Numbered from the stretch's first letter, positions 9,261 to 18,163 are shown. The stretch: DNA of 64,000 nt from Endozoicomonas sp. Mp262 (GCF_025643335.1 NZ_CP092489.1:2176001-2240000); one strand, 5' to 3'. Numbers and translations: made by a program. Notes: a model not told the origin generated them from the letters alone.

Positions 9261-10616
9261 TTACCAGGTCATACTGGGTTGTTCAGGCGTTTTGATAATA
9301 GTCGCCTCAAATAAAATGTAGTGGTTTTTTATATGAACGACAAACAGCTTAAACGGATGATTGAATTCAATGGTTTGGGGTTCTATCCTTGCGCAAAAAA
9401 GACCGGCGCCCATCATAGTGGCAGCGGCAGCTTGAACACCAACTTCATCCAGCTCCAGAATAGCTCTTTGAATGATTTTGCTAATGATGAATTCGCTGCC
9501 CACGCAAGCCTGTGAGGATAAGAGGCTGAAATCAGCGAGACCTGGAGTAAATGCACTGCTTAGTATATTTTCTTTTTGCATTAATGCTTTGATGTCCCAC
9601 TCAGATTCCACTTTTAATTTTGGAAGTACTACGTTCTTTCGGGGGGTATGAGGGCTGCTGCTGTCGGTCAGGCTCTTTAATGCGCGTAAACAGACACTGC
9701 TGCTGTTTGAGAAGCATATTTGGTGGCTACCAGCAGGAGGCATGGCGAGTAATACAGCATATTCATAACCTTCAAAAGGCAGCAGAGCAATATTCCATAG
9801 ATAGTCTTCATGAGTTAATGTCCTATGCGCCGCATTTTGGTATTTAACTGCTGGGATAGGCGCCTGCGGTAAAGAAGGAGGAATGCCCTGATCGTGGAAA
9901 TGAAAGTTGGGGGCACTATTCAGTTTTTTGGGCCACTTTGCTTTGAGGAGTACAGTGTTTAAAAGAACAATCTTGGTGGATTCTGGGAGGCGGTCGCTAA
10001 GAATGGCTGGTATTTTATTAGCAGTAGCCTCTTTAACCCAGTTGTTCAGTCTTTCTTTGAAGGCTAGTGAGTGTAATTCTGTAATTTTTTCCAGTTGGCC
10101 AAAACAGTTAGATGATGCTGAATGACCAAGAGCAAGCTTCAGGTCACTAAGATAGTCTTCCTCAAATTCAAACCCATTGGATTGGTCAATAAAAATACCA
10201 TTGGTTACTTTCACAATTCCCGATGAGGTAATGTTCTTGGTTGCTACCGCAAAGCCAAAAAGTATTTTTTTAAGGTCTTCGGGGCTTGCCATGGCTGACG
10301 TAGATCTAAAAAACAGCTGGGAAAACTCATTATTCGTTGAACCTTGCGTTCCCCGGCTGATCATTACAAGAGGGGATAGCAGACTAAAGGGGGAGTAAAT
10401 GTGATTTGCTTCAGACTTTGATTGGAAGGTTGGTTGTGTCATTGCTGCACTTAAATGGCTGGTCATTGGTCCTGTGATTTGGTTTGCGATATCCAGCCAT
10501 TTTTGTTGGGTTAAATCAGGATCATCAGGGTAAGACAAATTAGTAAAGGCTAGTATTGCAACAGTTGTATTAATAAGGGCTATGCTTTTAAGTTTGGTAA
10601 GCTTTGGGGTTTTCAT
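9261..10616 (-). CDS. Secreted serpin-family protease inhibitor
   Basis: A 451-residue serpin with an N-terminal signal peptide (hydrophobic stretch ending near residue 28), so it should be exported. Family marks are the C-terminal signature FNHPFKLFVVHIKNHYILF and the hinge ELDEVGVQAAAAT. The alanine-rich P12-P9 segment and Thr at P8 are those of inhibitory serpins, whose loop inserts into sheet A after cleavage. Counting 17 residues from the P17 Glu391 puts P1 at Phe407 and P1' at Cys408, suggesting a chymotrypsin- or cathepsin-G-like target; Arg410 is an alternative. It sits convergent to prs, between prs and rplY, where relatives normally have no gene. Serpins are rare in bacteria, so acquisition by transfer is likely (inference). 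Confidence 0.92.
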   Translation of the reverse strand: MKTPKLTKLKSIALINTTVAILAFTNLSYPDDPDLTQQKWLDIANQITGPMTSHLSAAMTQPTFQSKSEANHIYSPFSLLSPLVMISRGTQGSTNNEFSQLFFRSTSAMASPEDLKKILFGFAVATKNITSSGIVKVTNGIFIDQSNGFEFEEDYLSDLKLALGHSASSNCFGQLEKITELHSLAFKERLNNWVKEATANKIPAILSDRLPESTKIVLLNTVLLKAKWPKKLNSAPNFHFHDQGIPPSLPQAPIPAVKYQNAAHRTLTHEDYLWNIALLPFEGYEYAVLLAMPPAGSHQICFSNSSSVCLRALKSLTDSSSPHTPRKNVVLPKLKVESEWDIKALMQKENILSSAFTPGLADFSLLSSQACVGSEFIISKIIQRAILELDEVGVQAAAATMMGAGLFCARIEPQTIEFNHPFKLFVVHIKNHYILFEATIIKTPEQPSMTW

Positions 10617-10756
10617 TGTTACTGCTCGCTTGTGTGGATAGGGCGAGAGCCGCTGAACTTATGATGAAATCTCCTGTGAATATAGCAAAGCTTGTGAGTT
10701 AAGCACTTTTTAAATTGTCAAGGGAATGGTTTTCGTTAGTAGCTATGCATTTGAAA

Positions 10757-10784
10757 TTGCATTTTTGCAACATCAAGGTATGAT
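10757..10784 (+). promoter_or_regulatory. Candidate promoter of rplY
   Basis: TTGCAT at 10757-10762 and TATGAT at 10779-10784 with a 16-nt spacer lie about 70 bases before the rplY start. The -10 is good, the -35 weak. This is a motif match only. Confidence 0.4.
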
Positions 10785-10852
10785 ACTGCACCTTTATATA
10801 CAGTTGCCGTACCTGGTCGCAAGGTGGCGGCAGCGACTAGTGGAGAAAGAAA

Positions 10853-11473
10853 ATGTCTGATGCAATGATTCTGAATGCGGAAGCACGGAAAGATGTAGGG
10901 AAAGGTGCGAGCCGCCGCCTGCGCCGTGCTGACCTGGTTCCTGCCATTATCTACGGTGGTGAGCAAGAGCCGGTACAGGTTACTATGGAAGGCAAGGCAA
11001 TCCGTAAGGCCCTGGAAAGCGAAGGCTTCTACTCCCAGATTCTGACTCTGGTTGTTGAAGGTAAAAATCAGCAGGTGATTCTGAAGGATATCCAGCGTCA
11101 TCCTGCCAAAGAATTCGCTATGCACCTGGATTTTATGCGTGTTGAAGCTTCCCAGGCTATTACTACTCACGTTCCTCTGCACTTCCTGAACGAAGAAGCT
11201 TGCAAGGGCGTTAAAGATCAGGGTGGTGCGATCACTCACGCTCGTGTAGAAGTAGAAGTACGCTGCCTGCCGGGCAATCTGCCAGAGTTCATCGAAGTGG
11301 ACATGGCTGACATCGAGCTGGGTGGACACGTTCACCTGAGTGACCTGAAACTGCCTGAAGGTGTTGAGCTGGTTGCCCTGTCTCTGGGTGAAGACCATGA
11401 TCTGGATGTTGCCAGCGTTCAGGCTACCCGCGCAACCAAGGATGACGAAGCTGCTGAAGGCGGCGAAGAGTAA
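10853..11473 (+). CDS. rplY: 50S ribosomal protein L25 / Ctc family
   Basis: The long form of ribosomal protein L25, which binds 5S rRNA in the large subunit. The N-terminal L25 domain (LNAEARKDVGKGASRRLRR, then IIYGGEQEPVQV) is followed by the C-terminal TL5/Ctc beta domain and an acidic tail ending EAAEGGEE. The 206 residues fit the Ctc-type rather than the 94-residue E. coli form. A GGAGA site precedes the ATG. It is 26 bases upstream of pth, the usual pairing. Confidence 0.96.
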   Translation: MSDAMILNAEARKDVGKGASRRLRRADLVPAIIYGGEQEPVQVTMEGKAIRKALESEGFYSQILTLVVEGKNQQVILKDIQRHPAKEFAMHLDFMRVEASQAITTHVPLHFLNEEACKGVKDQGGAITHARVEVEVRCLPGNLPEFIEVDMADIELGGHVHLSDLKLPEGVELVALSLGEDHDLDVASVQATRATKDDEAAEGGEE

Positions 11474-11499
11474 TCCTTTAAAATTCGAAACTGGTAATT

Positions 11500-12102
11500 A
11501 TGGCGAAAGTAATGAAAGGACACTCCATACAATTGATTGTTGGGCTTGGTAACCCAGGTGCCAAGTATGAGGATACTCGCCATAATGCCGGTTTCTGGTT
11601 TGTTGAGCAGTTGGCTCGTGCCCATGGTGAAAACTTGCAGCCGGAAAAGAAATTTTTCGGCCTGTCTGCTCGCATAACCATTGGTGGACAGGATGTCCGC
11701 CTGCTTAACCCCACCACTTTTATGAATAACAGTGGACAGGCGGTGGGTGCAATCAGTACCTTTTTTAAGATCCCTCCCCAGTCAATTCTTGTAGCCCATG
11801 ATGAACTGGATCTGCCCGCAGGTATCGGGCGTCTGAAGCAGGGGGGTGGCCATGGCGGTCACAATGGCCTGCGCGATATTATTGCCTCACTGGGTAACTG
11901 CAAGGATTTCCAGCGCCTTCGGATTGGTATAGGCCATCCGGGTAATAGCAAGGAAGTCATTAACTATGTGTTGCAAAAGCCTTCTGTGGCGGATAGGCAG
12001 CGTATGGATGCTGTTATTGGTGAAGCAGTGCGTATTACCCCGGAAGCCCTTAATGGCTCCTGGCAAAAAGCAGTACAAGAATTACATACCTTTTCTTCCT
12101 GA
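11500..12102 (+). CDS. pth: Peptidyl-tRNA hydrolase
   Basis: Releases tRNA from peptidyl-tRNA dropped off by ribosomes. The signature LIVGLGNPGAKYEDTRHNAGF contains the catalytic His28 (His20 in E. coli numbering, since this protein has a slightly longer N-terminus). Asn in FMNNSG and the HDELDLP motif with its catalytic Asp are also present. Length is 200 residues. In relatives ychF follows directly, but here it lies about 25 kb away at 36900, so an island has separated the pair. Confidence 0.97.
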   Translation: MAKVMKGHSIQLIVGLGNPGAKYEDTRHNAGFWFVEQLARAHGENLQPEKKFFGLSARITIGGQDVRLLNPTTFMNNSGQAVGAISTFFKIPPQSILVAHDELDLPAGIGRLKQGGGHGGHNGLRDIIASLGNCKDFQRLRIGIGHPGNSKEVINYVLQKPSVADRQRMDAVIGEAVRITPEALNGSWQKAVQELHTFSS

Positions 12103-12137
12103 TGAAGGGTACAAGCCCTGTACACAGCCACTGGGTG

Positions 12138-13133
12138 TTATGATATAGCCAGCTCAGGCAGGGGCCAGTAGTTTTCCTTGTCAGTTTGTTGTCCGCCTCG
12201 TTTCAGGGCATGATCCAGCAAGCGGCATACCAGCTTTTCGAATGGAATTCCTGCGGCTCGTGCGCCATCGGGAAAAAGGCTGGTGGGCGTCATTCCCGGC
12301 AAGTTATTTAGCTCTGAAAAAATGGGGCAACCTACCTCAGGTACAACAAAGTCGGATCGGCTAAGATCCCGGCAGCCTAATAGTTGATGAGCCTTTAAGG
12401 CTATTTCCTGTACCCGGTGATACTGCTGTTCTGGTAGCTGAGCTGGAATAATATGCTCACTCAGCCCTGGTGTATACCGGTGCACGTAGTCATACCAGGC
12501 GCCATCAGGTGTAATGATTTCCGTTACTGGCAATAGTGTGGTGTCCTCCAGATCAAGGATGCCAGCTGTAATCTCTTTGCCTGCGATAAATTCTTCCACG
12601 AGCAGTTTCTGATCTTTTTCAAAGCTTTCCCCAAGCTTTTCCCTGAGATCCTCATGGCCAGTGGCAAACTGAACCCCAATGCCTGAACCCTGTCCCAGCG
12701 GCTTGATAATAACCTGCTCACCCAGGCAGTCGAGGCAGCGTTGTACGCAGCTATCCAGCTCTTCATGACGGTGGACAATCTGATCTTTTGCCAGGGGAAT
12801 GCCCGCCGCATGAAGAATCCGCTTGGTAACCGATTTGTCCAGGGCACTGGCGCTGGCTAAAACTCCGGAGCCTACATAGGCAATACCCATAATATCCAGT
12901 AGCCCTTGCAGTGAGCCATCTTCTCCCATCGGGCCATGGGCCACCGGAAATACCACATCCACTTTATGGGTAAGCAATTGAGCGGGTAGCTGTTCATCCA
13001 GTTCCAGGTGGATGACTTTTTCAAAATATTTCTCAACAGCCGGACTCAACCGCCCGGCGGATAAACGGGATACATCCGCTTCAGGAGAGGGGCCACCGCA
13101 AACAATAGCAACGGTTTTATTGCGAAGAGGCAT
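12138..13133 (-). CDS. ddl: D-alanine--D-alanine ligase
   Basis: An ATP-grasp enzyme that joins two D-alanines for the peptidoglycan stem peptide. The frame is open to 13175, but ATG 13131-13133 gives MPLRNKTVAIVCGGPSPEAD, which fits the family start and has AAAGG upstream; the product is 331 residues. Motifs visible are HGPMGEDGSLQGLLDIMGI, the ATP-grasp stretch IIKPLGQGSGIGV and the C-terminal ELNNLPGMT, which holds metal and substrate. It is not in an mur-fts cluster here but stands alone, convergent with pth, so it may be a second Ddl. Confidence 0.93.
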   Translation of the reverse strand: MPLRNKTVAIVCGGPSPEADVSRLSAGRLSPAVEKYFEKVIHLELDEQLPAQLLTHKVDVVFPVAHGPMGEDGSLQGLLDIMGIAYVGSGVLASASALDKSVTKRILHAAGIPLAKDQIVHRHEELDSCVQRCLDCLGEQVIIKPLGQGSGIGVQFATGHEDLREKLGESFEKDQKLLVEEFIAGKEITAGILDLEDTTLLPVTEIITPDGAWYDYVHRYTPGLSEHIIPAQLPEQQYHRVQEIALKAHQLLGCRDLSRSDFVVPEVGCPIFSELNNLPGMTPTSLFPDGARAAGIPFEKLVCRLLDHALKRGGQQTDKENYWPLPELAIS

Positions 13134-13209
13134 CAGGGCAACCTTTAGATGATTAAAATGACTAAGGCTCACCAAGAATAGACGTGATTATGCACTCTCG
13201 CTACAGGGC

Positions 13210-13461
13210 CTAATTCTTTCCCGGGAGTCTCATGGGTTTGCGAAAGAGGTCAAGCTCCCAAGGCTGCCATTTATTTCTTAGCCTCTTTTTCTCGTTGTCG
13301 GAATTATTCTTATCAATGGCTGAGAGTTCATTTGACATGTCTGTATAGGTAGAGAATTGGCAGCTAAGCCAGCAGTCATCCATAGTATTATCATCCGGAG
13401 GATCTGTTGCGCACCCGGTAAATAAAATGATAACGGGTAATAGCCGATGTGAATTATTCAT
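13210..13461 (-). CDS. Small putative lipoprotein, unknown function
   Basis: An 83-residue frame with a short hydrophobic N-terminus and a lipobox-like FTGC (Cys17), followed by a hydrophilic, charged tail containing two more cysteines (DDCWLSC). I do not recognise the family. The ribosome site is poor and the -3 residue of the lipobox is Phe rather than Leu, so the gene is only moderately supported. It is upstream of ddl on the same strand and divergent from trpR. Confidence 0.5.
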   Translation of the reverse strand: MNNSHRLLPVIILFTGCATDPPDDNTMDDCWLSCQFSTYTDMSNELSAIDKNNSDNEKKRLRNKWQPWELDLFRKPMRLPGKN

Positions 13462-13548
13462 ACTGCTTTGAAGAGAATAATGACTTTATACAGTGTAGCT
13501 GATTGATAGAAATGACAATTCAAGTATTTTCCGAAATAAAAAATAGGG

Positions 13549-13579
13549 TTGCACTTCTGTACTGTTACAGCAGTACATC
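13549..13579 (+). promoter_or_regulatory. trpR promoter with Trp-operator-like palindrome
   Basis: The palindrome GTACTGTTACAGCAGTAC (13559-13576) has the 18-bp length and GTACT...AGTAC arms of the known E. coli trpR operator. It overlaps a possible promoter with -35 TTGCAC (13549-13554) and a TACATC -10-like hexamer (13574-13579), and ends 17 bases before the trpR ATG. Autoregulation by TrpR with tryptophan is inferred. Confidence 0.65.
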
Positions 13580-13593
13580 TTTAAGGCTTGATT

Positions 13594-13860
13594 ATGACTG
13601 AAGGTTCCTGGAAGGAATTTCTTGAATTGCTGGAAAGGCGACAAAATGCCGGTGATTTGGAAAATATCCTGAATGTGCTGCTAACCCCTGAAGAGTGTGA
13701 AGCGATTGGAAATCGTCTGGCAACGCTCCGGGCCTTGCTGGCCGGTAACGAAAGCCAGAGAGAAATCGCAGCCAGGCTTGGGGTCAGTATTGCCAAGGTA
13801 ACGCGTTGTTCAAATAACCTGAAGCAACTTTCCAGTTCTGAAAAAGCCATTATTCAATAA
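13594..13860 (+). CDS. trpR: Trp operon repressor
   Basis: An 88-residue all-helical TrpR repressor that binds operator DNA when loaded with L-tryptophan. The family core LLTPEECEAIGNRLATLRALLAGNESQREIAARLGVSIAKVTRCSNNLK contains the helix-turn-helix (SQREIAARLGVSIAKVTR), shown here in parts: LLTPEE, SQREIAARLGV and ITRGSN-like VTRCSN. I choose ATG 13594 over the TTG at 13588 because AAGG lies at good spacing before it. A Trp-operator-like palindrome is directly upstream, and an aromatic amino acid permease follows after 26 bases. Confidence 0.93.
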   Translation: MTEGSWKEFLELLERRQNAGDLENILNVLLTPEECEAIGNRLATLRALLAGNESQREIAARLGVSIAKVTRCSNNLKQLSSSEKAIIQ

Positions 13861-13886
13861 AATACTACTAACGGGCAGGGTAGTGC

Positions 13887-15152
13887 ATGTCGGAAGCAGC
13901 AATAATACCGTCCAGTGGACAGGTTAAAACAAACAGAGGGGCTATTTTAGGTAGCGCTGTAATTGTTAGTGGAACCGCTACTGGAGCGGGTATGTTTTCA
14001 ATGCCAGTGGCTACTAGTGGTATGTGGTTTGTACCATCCCTGTTGATGCTGCTATTTGTCTGGTTCTGTATGTATAGCGCTTCGCTTTATTTGCTGGAAG
14101 CGAATATGCGTTTTCCCATTGGTGCCAGTTTTGACAGCATCGCTGAAAAAACCATAGGGAATATTGGACGACTGATTAATGGTTTGTCTGTTGGCTTTGT
14201 CTGCTACGTGCTTACTTATGCTTACATCTCTGGTGGCAGCTCCATTATCTCCCATTCGCTAAAGGCGGTGGCTGATATTACCCTGGCTCCCTCTTATTCC
14301 AGTCTTATATTTGCGGTGGTACTGAGTTCTATTGTTGTGCTGGGTACCAGAGCGGTAGACCGGGTGACTACTGCATTACTAGGGGGCATGGTTATCAGCT
14401 TTCTCGGTTTTACCAGTGGGTTGGTTACCCAGGCGGAAAGCCAGCTGTTGTTTCCGGCCCTGCAAAGCTCGGATACCCTGCCTTACGCTTTTGCGGCGCT
14501 CAGCTTCGTCACCGTGAGCTTTGGGTTTCAGAATTGCGTTCCCAGCATTACCCGTTACCTGAAAAAAGATGCCCATGCTGTTCGCAAGGCGCTGTTATGG
14601 GGTTCGTTAATTACTCTGGTATTTTACATTGTCTGGTTGATCAGTATTTTTGGCAATCTGGGTCGTGACCAGTTTCCGGCAGTGATTGCTCAGGGTGGTA
14701 ATATTGGTAGCCTGATTCGTGCCTTGGAAGCTAATGGCTTGCAGTCTGGCATGTCCAATATCTTGCAGCTGTTCTCTAATATGGCTGTGGCCAGTTCATT
14801 CTTGGGGGTTAGCCTCAGTCTGTTTGACTATATTGCTGACCTGTTTGGTTTTGGTCATGACCTGAAGGGACGCCTGAAAACTGCCGCTGTCACCTTCATT
14901 CCTCCGACACTGCTGGGGGTGCTATTACCAAACGGTTTTATTGCAGCCATTGCATTTGCCGGTGTGGGGATGGAGGTGTTCTGTATTATTACACCCGTAC
15001 TGATGGCCTGGGTAGGACGCAAAAATAACGCAGAGGGTTATCAGGTATCTGGTGGCAAATTGCGTATGATGTTGGTTATGGGCTTTGGTATTCTTTCTCT
15101 GGTGCTGGCAGCGTTGGATAGTTTCTCTCTGTTGCCCTGGTTCGGGAAATAA
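13887..15152 (+). CDS. Aromatic amino acid permease, Mtr/TnaB/TyrP family
   Basis: A 421-residue, roughly 11-helix inner-membrane proton symporter of the HAAAP family, which imports tryptophan or tyrosine. The N-terminal motif SGTATGAGMFSMPVATSGMW is the family signature, and the YAYISGGSSI segment is also typical. It lies 26 bases after trpR, so co-transcription and control by TrpR, as for mtr in enterobacteria, is likely; this favours tryptophan as substrate. Whether Trp or Tyr is preferred cannot be decided from the sequence. A GGGGG/CCCCC hairpin (15153-15176) follows the stop. Confidence 0.92.
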   Translation: MSEAAIIPSSGQVKTNRGAILGSAVIVSGTATGAGMFSMPVATSGMWFVPSLLMLLFVWFCMYSASLYLLEANMRFPIGASFDSIAEKTIGNIGRLINGLSVGFVCYVLTYAYISGGSSIISHSLKAVADITLAPSYSSLIFAVVLSSIVVLGTRAVDRVTTALLGGMVISFLGFTSGLVTQAESQLLFPALQSSDTLPYAFAALSFVTVSFGFQNCVPSITRYLKKDAHAVRKALLWGSLITLVFYIVWLISIFGNLGRDQFPAVIAQGGNIGSLIRALEANGLQSGMSNILQLFSNMAVASSFLGVSLSLFDYIADLFGFGHDLKGRLKTAAVTFIPPTLLGVLLPNGFIAAIAFAGVGMEVFCIITPVLMAWVGRKNNAEGYQVSGGKLRMMLVMGFGILSLVLAALDSFSLLPWFGK

Positions 15153-15458
15153 AGGGGGAAGATATATATACCCCCTGCACTGAATAGTGGCTTCATCTGT
15201 TGAAACAAGGCTGAGCTTCTGCTGACCAAGAGCTGTATGGTGTTGGCAAAGCCTGGCTTTTCTTCGTCTTCGTTCAACCAGCCAGTCGGCCCACTGTCGA
15301 AGTTCACTGGCTGGATTGTTTTTCAGTGCTTCAATCAGGCTATTGATGCGATAGCAAGAATTATCCTCGCCCATTACGTGCAATGTTTAAAAGAGTCTAT
15401 CCAGAATCGAAAGAGTACTCCCGCCGAACTAGGCGGGTGGTGAATTTCGTTCAGCCCG
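15153..15458. other. Gap after the permease: hairpins at the IS605 left end
   Basis: AGGGGG/CCCCCT pairs at 15153-15158 and 15171-15176 just after the permease stop, without a U-tract. Further on, two hairpins mark the left end of the decayed IS605 element: CCCGCC/GGCGGG (15420-15437) and TCAGCCC/GGGCTGA (15451-15468). A minus-strand frame in this gap reads SLIEALKNNPASELRQWADW, which looks protein-like but has no recognisable family and runs into the permease gene. Confidence 0.45.
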
Positions 15459-15863
15459 TTAGGGCTGATCTTGGTTTCTGATATATTCAGTTATTAATTC
15501 AAGTGGCGCACCACCGCAACTACCCGCAAAGTACGATCTTGACCACAGAACCGGCTTTCGATACGCACCTGCAATATCACAAACCCCCTGTCTCAGTCGT
15601 CTGAATGAAACAGCTTTCAGGCTGTTTATCAGTTTCGCAATAGCTGGCGTGCTGGGCGATAACTCAACCGAAAGATGAACGTGATCGGCTTCACCGTTGC
15701 AGTCTGTTAGCTCTGCCTCAAAGTTTCCGCATATCTCAGAAAATATTTCTCTCAGTCTGGATAGGTGCAACTCGCCAAGCACTTTCTTTCTGTACTTTGT
15801 CACAAAAACAATGTGGCAGTGCAAAGTATAAGCACTGTGTCAGCCTTTCTTTATTTCTTGCAT
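15459..15863 (-). pseudogene. tnpA: IS200/IS605 transposase TnpA with premature stop
   Basis: A Y1 HUH single-strand transposase. The body from LHCHIVFVTKYRKKVL shows the HUH pair in DHVHLSVEL and the catalytic tyrosine in LITEYIRNQ near the C-terminus. Extending the frame upstream to ATG 15861-15863 reads MQEIKKG, then a TGA stop (15840-15842), then HSAYTLHCH. The normal sequence at this point has Arg, so CGA has become TGA and the gene is probably dead. It is divergent from a tnpB remnant, the IS605 layout. Confidence 0.85.
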
Positions 15864-15932
15864 ACTAATGTTTTATATTCCATTTTATACCCTGTAATTT
15901 AAGCATTAAAGATTAACATGCTGATTGGATAA

Positions 15933-16304
15933 ATGAAGATTCTCAAGGCCTATAAATTCAGACTGGAGGCGACACCAGAGCAGCATGTAAGACTCATGCA
16001 GCTCTGCGGTACAGCTCGTTTTGTCTGGAATAGAGCATTGAGTATCTGCAATGAAAAGTGGGAGTCTGGCGAAAAAATCCCGTCCTCATACACAATGGCT
16101 AAGTGGCTGCCAATCTGGAAGAAAGATGACGAAACCAGCTTTCTCGCTCAGGGATGGTATGAGTTCAGACGGCAGCTTGAGTATAAGCAAGCGTGGGCAG
16201 GCGGCGAAGTGGTTGCTGTTAATCCGGCATACACTAGCCAAGCCTGTAGTGCTTGTGGTCATACTGACAAAGCAAACAGAAAGACTCAGGCAAAATTCAT
16301 TTAA
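15933..16304 (+). pseudogene. tnpB: TnpB (IS605 OrfB) with central and C-terminal deletion
   Basis: TnpB is the RNA-guided nuclease of IS200/IS605 elements, normally about 400 residues. Here 123 remain. The N-terminus (KILKAYKFRLEATPEQ, TARFVWNRAL) is intact to about residue 73 (FLAQ). It then jumps straight to the C-terminal part (GWYEFRRQLEYKQAWAGG, VVAVNPAYTSQACSACGH), which holds the first half of the zinc finger. The RuvC Asp and Glu region is missing and the frame ends before the second CxxC and the last RuvC Asp. It cannot be an active nuclease. No right end or guide-RNA region is visible. Confidence 0.88.
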
Positions 16305-16518
16305 TTTTTAAGTGTAAAGTGATGTATGTTATTTTTTGATCAATTAAATTCGGGGTGCTCATAAGTAGCTATTAATAAGGGACTAAAAGTATTCCAAAAC
16401 AAGTAGTAAAGTAAAGACTAGAGTAAGATGAATAAACTATCGACGTAAATGGGAATCGCTTTTTTTGATTGCCATCAAGTCTTTTAGATGTTACGTAAAT
16501 ATACGGATTGGTGTTGTT

Positions 16519-18163
16519 CAGCTATTCCCGCATGATGAACGTCGATGATCGTTGGTATTGACAATAAGGCAGCAAAAATAATGAAGCCGATCAAAACTGA
16601 GCCGCCAATTAACAAAGCGGAGCTTTAAAGAAAAAATGTCACCCCTGAACGTAGCTACGATATGGCCGGTTATGATGTATCGAATGGAATCACCCTTTTC
16701 TCTTCAATACCATGAGTTACTGTGTAAAAAAGCCCCTCCCACGTTTTTATCAGCCAATGCAAAAAATAGCCCTGTATCCATTTCCATAATGCTATACGGA
16801 CTCCTTTTGAGCGGGTTCTTAAAGCTTCCTGAAACTGGGGACAGCACAGTTCCTGTATTTGATCTACGAGAAAAGCAAGCATCGTCAGATAGGCCAGATT
16901 TGTGGCTAAGTGCTTCTCACCGTGACCGTAGTTATGTTCGAGATCGTAGCCTTGATTTTTCAGGGTGTTAAACGTCTGGTTCTCAATATGCCATCGGCAG
17001 CGCCCTCCTTTCATGACGGGTTCTATGGTTTCTTCGTTAAGCGGAATATCAGTCACCCAGCACCAGATATGCTGTTTACCTTTTTTATCGGTTTCGACAA
17101 AATCAAGCACATTAACCTGTTCTGCATATTTTGCCTTGTTCAGCCTGACGTCATTGGCATAGCGAAACCACCACTTAATTCCAGTCTCTTCATTAACTTT
17201 TTCAGCACGGTGAACTTTTCCTTCTTTATCCAGCTCATCCATCGCTTCAACCAGCGAGGCATGGTTGCCATCTTTCGCGACAATGATGTAATGCCAGCCA
17301 TAACTCTTAATCAGTTGGACAGTGGGGTTGTCAGCATAAAGACTGTCCAGAAGAATAACGAACTTTAGACGTGGGTGATGCTCTCGTATGGTGGCAAACA
17401 ACCGTTTAATGGCATTTTTTTCACAGTCATTTTTGGTCGAACCGTCCTGGCAAACTATGGCTTCCGGTGCCAATGGCAAGACTGTTTTTTGATCCGGGTG
17501 AGCAATGCATGCTGCCATTAACTGGTGGTAGTGAGCTTCGTTGGCCTTTCCCTTATTTTTAGTACAGCACTCCTGACAAGGTTTTTTATTATTGCAGGAG
17601 TAAAATAGCCCAGTTCCATCGATCGGGAGCAAGTAGTGATTTTTCAAGTTCCCGCAGTGAAATTCGAATGCCTTCAGTAATCCGCCCCTTTGGACGTTAG
17701 ACAGCAATGTCTTAAAAGGCTTTTTGAACTCTACGGGATCTATTGGATCCAGGATTTCCCGCATACTGGTATCACAGGGAGCACGTTTTTTTATCTGATA
17801 CAGGTGCTCAAGGTTATGCCTTACTTCTTGCTCTGTTTTATCACGCTCAAACGAGAGGAGCGATGGGTACTTGAGATGCATCATGGCAAAAGCGGACATG
17901 GAGGCATCATGTATTGTTATTTTTCTGGAATCCTTGTTTGGTCGGACATCTGGAATTTGCTCATAACTTTCAGAAATCGTAGTAATTAAACTGTTTGCAC
18001 AAAGATGCTTACGACTTTTTTGGAATGGATAAGCCATGAGAGACAGCCATTGATAAAGTATCCCTATCAAAAGTAGACGTTATTTTGTGCGAAATCACTC
18101 CATTTGGAATTTACTGTAAGCCTTGCTGTTGCAGTGATTTAATTGATGTCACGGGAATAGCTG
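16519..18163 (-). mobile_element. IS element copy 1 (IS4-like, 1645 bp)
   Basis: Bounded by 12-bp perfect inverted repeats CAGCTATTCCCG at 16519 and CGGGAATAGCTG ending at 18163, with one DDE transposase gene. It has the same length as copy 2 (18525-20169) in the opposite orientation, and the transposases are identical. The flanking 9 bases do not match (GGTGTTGTT on the left, CCTTGATAG on the right), so this copy has lost its target duplication. Most likely an adjacent deletion removed the left flank and the 5' part of the subtilase gene. Confidence 0.9.
16670..18070 (-). CDS. DDE transposase of IS copy 1
   Basis: A 466-residue transposase of the IS4-like DDE type. Candidate catalytic residues are Asp in LPIDGTGLF, Asp in ILLDSLYAD, and Glu in RCRWHIENQTFNTLK, which resembles the Y-R-E-K block of IS4. 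A four-cysteine knuckle (CNNKKPCQECC) lies between the first two Asp residues. The start at 18070 is a TTG; an ATG eleven codons in (MAYPFQKSRK) is an alternative. The protein is identical to that of copy 2, which implies recent transposition. The exact IS family subgroup is not certain. Confidence 0.9.
   Translation of the reverse strand: MIGILYQWLSLMAYPFQKSRKHLCANSLITTISESYEQIPDVRPNKDSRKITIHDASMSAFAMMHLKYPSLLSFERDKTEQEVRHNLEHLYQIKKRAPCDTSMREILDPIDPVEFKKPFKTLLSNVQRGGLLKAFEFHCGNLKNHYLLPIDGTGLFYSCNNKKPCQECCTKNKGKANEAHYHQLMAACIAHPDQKTVLPLAPEAIVCQDGSTKNDCEKNAIKRLFATIREHHPRLKFVILLDSLYADNPTVQLIKSYGWHYIIVAKDGNHASLVEAMDELDKEGKVHRAEKVNEETGIKWWFRYANDVRLNKAKYAEQVNVLDFVETDKKGKQHIWCWVTDIPLNEETIEPVMKGGRCRWHIENQTFNTLKNQGYDLEHNYGHGEKHLATNLAYLTMLAFLVDQIQELCCPQFQEALRTRSKGVRIALWKWIQGYFLHWLIKTWEGLFYTVTHGIEEKRVIPFDTS

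Noticed and set aside
14925..15383. 152-codon minus-strand frame beside the permease
   Set aside because: Most of it is antisense to the permease; only a short part outside the gene looks protein-like, too little to call.
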